A stretch of DNA of 64,000 nt. Source: CAZUMW01 sp964621615. Lineage in GTDB: Bacteria > Desulfobacterota > WTBG01 > CAIYCZ01 > CAIRTM01. The DNA is taken from NCBI GenBank assembly GCA_964621615.1, contig CAZUMW010000001.1, positions 297,353 through 361,352 on the forward strand, in the 5' to 3' direction. The first letter of the stretch is position 1. Every line of letters begins with the position of its first letter. A program made the translations under genes and the position numbers. Of this stretch, positions 59,908-64,000 are shown one piece after another. The notes beneath the pieces were generated by a model. It ran no database searches. It had not been told where the DNA came from and worked only from the letters and a program-made list of their open reading frames with translations.

Positions 59908-60358
59908 TCCAGTGTTTTTTATATTTTCTTTTCTTGAAAAAGGCATCCCGGCCTGCCTTTACAATTATAAAGGCAGGAGCATGATACATACCGCACCGAC
60001 TAGGGCAGCAGACCCCGCAGTTGGGTGCCCGCCATTACCGTCGCTGGCGTTCTCGTACACGTTCTCCAAACTTCCTGACACCGGGCAATAACCGAAAGGC
60101 GGCTGTTCATGCCATAGTGCTATCACAACCGGTGCTGTGAAAAAAGCATTTTTTCACCTCTGTTTGGGGTGCCGTTGACAGGGTTTTTTTACGGGGATGC
60201 CATATAGAATACAGGCACGTCTGCGGGGGGCATATGTGGACACATTATTTCAAAATTTAATAAAAAATTACAGATCAAATCATATGCTGAATATTTAAGT
60301 TTTTCTAAAAAAATAAACTATATTTTTTCAAATAGTTAGTTTATATTTTAAACTACCG

Positions 60359-60631
60359 GTGTCCACAATAATGTAACGAAGCCGGTTCGGGCGGGGCTCC
60401 GCACAGCCTCCGCCATATGAAACCTCACTTCATGGACGGCCCGCTGCTGCTCAATAAAATATGTGACAGGCATTGTGCAGGGATTGCCCCGGGCAGCTCT
60501 TTCCGCCGGGCCGTGTGTGTACTGACGTGTAACGGCACATGCCGTTCCATAGCCTTTTCACTTGCTGCGGGGGCTTTGCAGAGACCCGCCCGAACCGGCT
60601 TTTGTTCAATGCTTTAATTTATTTTAGACAG
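60359..60631 (+). mobile_element. Inverted-repeat element copy 3 (MITE-like), ends swapped
   Basis: Begins GTGTCCACAATAATGTAACG and ends CTTTAATTTATTTTAGAC. The core (CTCACTTCATGGACGGCCCG, AACGGCACATGCCG) has the same orientation as copy 1, but the ends are exchanged: the left end matches the reverse complement of copy 1's right end, and the right end matches copy 1's left end. It stops 53 bases before the giant lipoprotein gene. Confidence 0.82.
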
Positions 60632-60684
60632 GCTTGCTATTTTAACTAAATTTATTAACGCATAGTAGAAAGTAGGGGCATGCT

Positions 60685-63600
60685 ATGGAAAAGCCATCAT
60701 CAAGCAGTATCATACTGACATTATGTCCTGCTGTTGTATTCGCCGGATTGCTTCTGGTTTTATGTACGGCATGTGACCGGCAGCAGATAAGCGTTACCAT
60801 CACCTCTCCCTCCGACGGATACACCTGCTCTTTCGGTGAACAGGTGATTTTCAGCGGCAATGCAACCATGGAAAGCGACAATAAGACCGCGCAGCTGCAA
60901 TACTGCTGGACATCCAGCCGGGACGGAAGCCTGGGCAGCGGGCAGCAGATTACCTGTGACACGCTGTCGGAGGGCTCCCACCGCATCACCCTGACCGTCA
61001 CCGCCGTTGATAACAGCACCGGCACGGACAGCATCTCCCTTACGGTGCAGCCCCGCACCGGCCTTTATATCAGAAGCAGCGACTATACCGGCTCCGACTT
61101 TGCCAGCGGGATTATATGGACCAGCCTGACCCTGCGAAGGGAGTGCGGTGAGTATGTGGCCGGGCTCGAGCATGACGACTTTGACGTGACCGAATCGATC
61201 GTGGCCAAAGCGGACGGCACGGTTCTGGCGCAGAACACAATCGACATGGACGCCTTTCTCGATGACACCAGCAGCGACACCGGATTCTGGGAGGCCTCCA
61301 TCGGCGGTGAGCCCCTTGATATTGTCATCCTTTCCGACGGAACGGGTACCATGCAGGAGTACATTGAGTCGGTGCGCAGCGAGCTGCTGGCCATGGTCGA
61401 ACGTATGACAACCAACCACGTTGATTTTCGTATTGCCACCGTGCAGTTTGACGGGTGCGAACTGTACTCCGATGAACGCTTTTACGGCCCCCAGGAACCC
61501 GAAATGATCCGGGAGGCAATCGAAAGCATCCCGGCTTCCCATGAAGCCTGGGATCCGACCTGGGCCTATGACGCGCTGCTCTACACCCCCTGGCTGGGAT
61601 TCCGCAACAATGCGCGCCGGGTGTGCATCGTGATCAACGATGCCGTGCCCCAGACAGCCTATGCCAGCAACGGGCTGTCCGCTGCCACCCGTACGGCTGC
61701 GGAGCTGTTTCTGGAGGAAACCGGCACAGAGCTGTATTACTGCCAGCGCCCGTGCGCGCTGGAAGACGTCACCAACAACTTTTATATCGATGACAGGATC
61801 AATCCCTGGGCGACTGACCACGAAAGCGGTTTTCAGGCATTGACCGGGACAAATGGGCAGGCTTTGGCTACTGAGCTTGCCTGGCCGTTCAGCGCCGAAG
61901 AGCTTGAAGGACTGCTGGGCATCGATGCTGAGCAGACGGTGACGGACTCGCGCTATCTGCTGGTCTTCACCTCATCATTCGACCGCTGGGAGACGGTGGA
62001 GGATTCCGCGCTGATCTATAACCCGGATGACTATGAGCTCCGCATTACGGTTGTAGCCGATGATCCTGACAATCCCGGGGACCAGCTATCAGACGCATGG
62101 TCCTGCCCGATTGAAAAGGAAAAATACGATATTACAGTGCAGATTGCCGATGAAGAGGGCCGCCCGTTCGGCGAATCCCTGTGGTCAACCTTTTACTGCA
62201 AAATGGACGGGCGGCGGGTTCGGGCTGCCTGGCCGACCATCGGGCCGGAAGGTTTGCTTGAGCAGCGTAACATGCGGCCGGGGACCTACACGGTGGTCAT
62301 TACCAGTGGAGGGGCGGGAAAATACCGCTATGAAAGCGTGCGGGCCATTCACCGCGAGACCATCACAGTGAGCGAAGATGCTGTATCCTTTGCCATGCAG
62401 GTGGAAACCGCTGACCGGGCTGCCGAGCTGTACAAGGCCCGGGGCCTTTTGAAGGACATCGGCAGCTGGCAGGGCCTGGGCGACCCTTTCCAGGACATGG
62501 TGGACGAGGCTGAGGCCTGGCTCGACGACATTGAAAGTGACGGCATTTCATGGAGCGACCTGGCAGTGATCAAGCGCTTCATGGTGGGCCTGTCAGGCTA
62601 TGCCAATCTGATCCGCTTCTCAGAGGCTGAGGCGGCCGGTGCGATTGAAGATTTTGACAATATCGTGACCAACTTCAGAGATATCGTCGACGAGGTAAAC
62701 AAGATCAATAATGACACGGCTTCTGCCTGGGAAACCGCCCTGACCGTACTGGTGGAAATCGCGGATGTGCTGTTCACGCACGGCGAGTTTACCGCCCTGA
62801 AGGAGTCCGTTAAACAAGGGCTTGATGAGCTCAGCAAATACATAACAAACGGTTTGACTCAGGAGCTGCGCAGCAAAATTATCGAGCAGTTTCCTCTCGG
62901 CGACTATACAGAGCTTTTAACGACCATGGTCAACTATCTGATCGATGCCCCCTTCGGCGGCTCGACCAGCGAGCCGGACTGGGATGCGGTGATATCGGCC
63001 GTGCAGGAGATTGCGCTCGGGGCCGCGATGGAGGCGGTCTGGGACGAGGCCCGGGACCGGGTGCTGGACAATGTTGTCGACCAGGCAGTTGACATTACCA
63101 TCCTTGACGATGCTTTTACAAAAACCGTTAAAAAACTGATCAAGGATATCCTGGAAGCCTTCATGAGCGACGATGCCGGGAAGGGCATCGGGAACGCACT
63201 GGAGGAGTTTGCCGACGGGGTCGGGGAGTATGTCGCCACCATCGACAATGCCACAATCGTTGCAACGGTCGATGGAATTTTTGATGAGGCCCGGTCCAGT
63301 ATGCAGGCGGCCGGGGTTCCGGTGGACGTGCGCGAATTTCTGGTCGGAATGGCCCGCGAGCTCACGCTGCTTGCCATCCCGTCGGAAGTCAACGGAACGG
63401 TGAATTATGACATATCGACCGACGCGGTTGTTAAGGTGTTGATCAAATACGGAGTCTACTATGTGATCCTGAAGGATTATTTTATAGACGAGATCCAGGG
63501 CGGCCTCGAACAGACACTGGCGGACGCACAAAGCTTTGTCCCGCTGGATGACTGGGATGACTGGCAGTCTGACATGATGCTTGATTTCAGGGCCTATCAT

Positions 63601-63909
63601 GAGTATGTGGATGATGTGCAGCAGGGGGCCTGGGATGCCATCCGGGCGCAGGATCCCATCGAAGAGTGGGTCGAGCAGATGGAGGAGCTGAGCGGGCTTC
63701 TCGCCGATATCAGCGAGCCGCTGGACACAATCGCCAATGTCTTTGCCGATCTTAAGCCTGCAGCCAGAAACCTGCACCGGCTCTCGGTGATTCTGGATAA
63801 CTTTCAGATACTGGGCAACGGCATCTCATTCGGCCTGAAAGTCGATAGCCTGGACAGCTTCGGCAACCAGGCGCCGGTTATGGCCGGTGCAATTTTTCCG
63901 GTTAATTGA
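60685..63909 (+). CDS. Giant lipoprotein with PKD-like and VWA domains
   Basis: A 1074-residue exported protein; lipobox LCTAC places the lipidated Cys at C30. Residues ~35-130 resemble a PKD/Ig-like fold (SPSDGYTCSFGEQVIFSG, SEGSHRITLTVTAVDNSTGT). A von Willebrand A domain follows from about 212 with a variant MIDAS loop DGTGT (DIVILSDGTGTMQEYIES). The last ~450 residues are mostly helical (AVEALYD-like amphipathic helices, no repeats recognised). The gene is bracketed by repeat copies 3 and 4. Function unknown; surface adhesion or scaffolding is possible. Confidence 0.8.
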   Translation: MEKPSSSSIILTLCPAVVFAGLLLVLCTACDRQQISVTITSPSDGYTCSFGEQVIFSGNATMESDNKTAQLQYCWTSSRDGSLGSGQQITCDTLSEGSHRITLTVTAVDNSTGTDSISLTVQPRTGLYIRSSDYTGSDFASGIIWTSLTLRRECGEYVAGLEHDDFDVTESIVAKADGTVLAQNTIDMDAFLDDTSSDTGFWEASIGGEPLDIVILSDGTGTMQEYIESVRSELLAMVERMTTNHVDFRIATVQFDGCELYSDERFYGPQEPEMIREAIESIPASHEAWDPTWAYDALLYTPWLGFRNNARRVCIVINDAVPQTAYASNGLSAATRTAAELFLEETGTELYYCQRPCALEDVTNNFYIDDRINPWATDHESGFQALTGTNGQALATELAWPFSAEELEGLLGIDAEQTVTDSRYLLVFTSSFDRWETVEDSALIYNPDDYELRITVVADDPDNPGDQLSDAWSCPIEKEKYDITVQIADEEGRPFGESLWSTFYCKMDGRRVRAAWPTIGPEGLLEQRNMRPGTYTVVITSGGAGKYRYESVRAIHRETITVSEDAVSFAMQVETADRAAELYKARGLLKDIGSWQGLGDPFQDMVDEAEAWLDDIESDGISWSDLAVIKRFMVGLSGYANLIRFSEAEAAGAIEDFDNIVTNFRDIVDEVNKINNDTASAWETALTVLVEIADVLFTHGEFTALKESVKQGLDELSKYITNGLTQELRSKIIEQFPLGDYTELLTTMVNYLIDAPFGGSTSEPDWDAVISAVQEIALGAAMEAVWDEARDRVLDNVVDQAVDITILDDAFTKTVKKLIKDILEAFMSDDAGKGIGNALEEFADGVGEYVATIDNATIVATVDGIFDEARSSMQAAGVPVDVREFLVGMARELTLLAIPSEVNGTVNYDISTDAVVKVLIKYGVYYVILKDYFIDEIQGGLEQTLADAQSFVPLDDWDDWQSDMMLDFRAYHEYVDDVQQGAWDAIRAQDPIEEWVEQMEELSGLLADISEPLDTIANVFADLKPAARNLHRLSVILDNFQILGNGISFGLKVDSLDSFGNQAPVMAGAIFPVN

Positions 63910-63928
63910 TGATGATTGTTTATCACTG

Positions 63929-64000
63929 GTGTCCACAATAATGTAACGAAGCCGGTTCGGGCGGGGCTCTGCACAGCCCCCGCAACACGTTCAAAAGGTT
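63929..64000 (-). mobile_element. Inverted-repeat element copy 4 (MITE-like), reversed, cut by window end
   Basis: Starts GTGTCCACAATAATGTAACG then GCCGGTTCGGGCGGGG and CTCTGCACAGCCCCCGCAAC; this matches the reverse complement of the right part of copies 1 and 2, so the element is in opposite orientation to copy 3. It starts 20 bases after the lipoprotein stop and runs off the window. Confidence 0.8.

Noticed and set aside
60760..61821. 353-codon minus-strand open frame
   Set aside because: Antisense shadow of the VWA lipoprotein gene; composition reflects codon bias of the real gene.
62917..63777. 286-codon minus-strand open frame
   Set aside because: Antisense shadow of the same lipoprotein gene.

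Overview
The window looks like a chromosome segment of a strictly anaerobic, Gram-negative, moderately GC-rich bacterium, most like a Desulfobacterota-type (former deltaproteobacterial) lineage. The signs are an Rnf ion-pumping complex, a 2-oxoacid:ferredoxin oxidoreductase, PPi-dependent phosphofructokinase, archaeal-type phosphoglycerate mutase, archaeal-type purine steps, several Fe-S P-loop ATPases, multiheme cytochrome respiration, and outer-membrane and lipoprotein genes. The taxon is inference; no rRNA, tRNA or CRISPR was seen.

Layout. 1-3016: purine and deazapurine genes (purN, queD, stand-alone IMP cyclohydrolase and AICAR transformylase), ending in a clear terminator. 3346-9091: rnf operon in the order G-E-A-B-flavodoxin-C-D. 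9179-18545 (minus strand): HDOD protein, membrane metalloprotease, HAD phosphatase, mltG, ruvX, nitrilase, zinc-ribbon protein, a four-subunit 2-oxoacid:ferredoxin oxidoreductase with an ACT protein, yqeY and a Rho-N/SAP-like protein. 19075-20352: PPi-phosphofructokinase. 20548-34354: a long accessory Fe-S/metal-cofactor region with four NifX-like proteins, Mrp and two Fe-S MinD ATPases, ferredoxin, Gly-rich DUF5320-like proteins, a ferritin-like protein, a DnaJ-like protein, a MobB-like Fe-S protein, trmO, an IscU/IscS pair, a metallo-beta-lactamase protein, DUF364 and a sigma-54 activator. 34605-40418: zinc-finger protein, thioredoxin, fdhE, a HybA/NrfD membrane module and a multiheme cytochrome c. 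40939-49683: CoA-disulfide-reductase/rhodanese fusion, a broken REP transposase, and a DUF1302/YCF48/DUF1329/MMPL envelope-transport set. 49979-63909: two prolyl isomerases, a toxin-antitoxin pair, two very large lipoproteins, hrpB, a MocA-like transferase and apgM.

The strongest discovery candidate is the cytochrome at 38382-40418. Its reading frame is interrupted by a single TGA (39099-39101), at a position where I recall the octaheme tetrathionate-reductase family having a Cys. The TGA is followed at the right distance by a two-part hairpin with a GG apical loop, as expected of a bacterial SECIS element. I read it as a 678-residue, 13-CxxCH selenocysteine cytochrome linked to the quinone pool by the neighbouring HybA and NrfD proteins.

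Other leads are two sigma-54 promoters with upstream TGTTGCA-type palindromes flanking the Fe-S/NifX/MinD region and its encoded sigma-54 activator; an rnf operon whose RnfC lacks the glycine-rich NADH motif while a flavodoxin gene sits inside the operon; and a family of ~275-bp inverted-repeat elements (four copies), two of which bracket a giant VWA lipoprotein gene.
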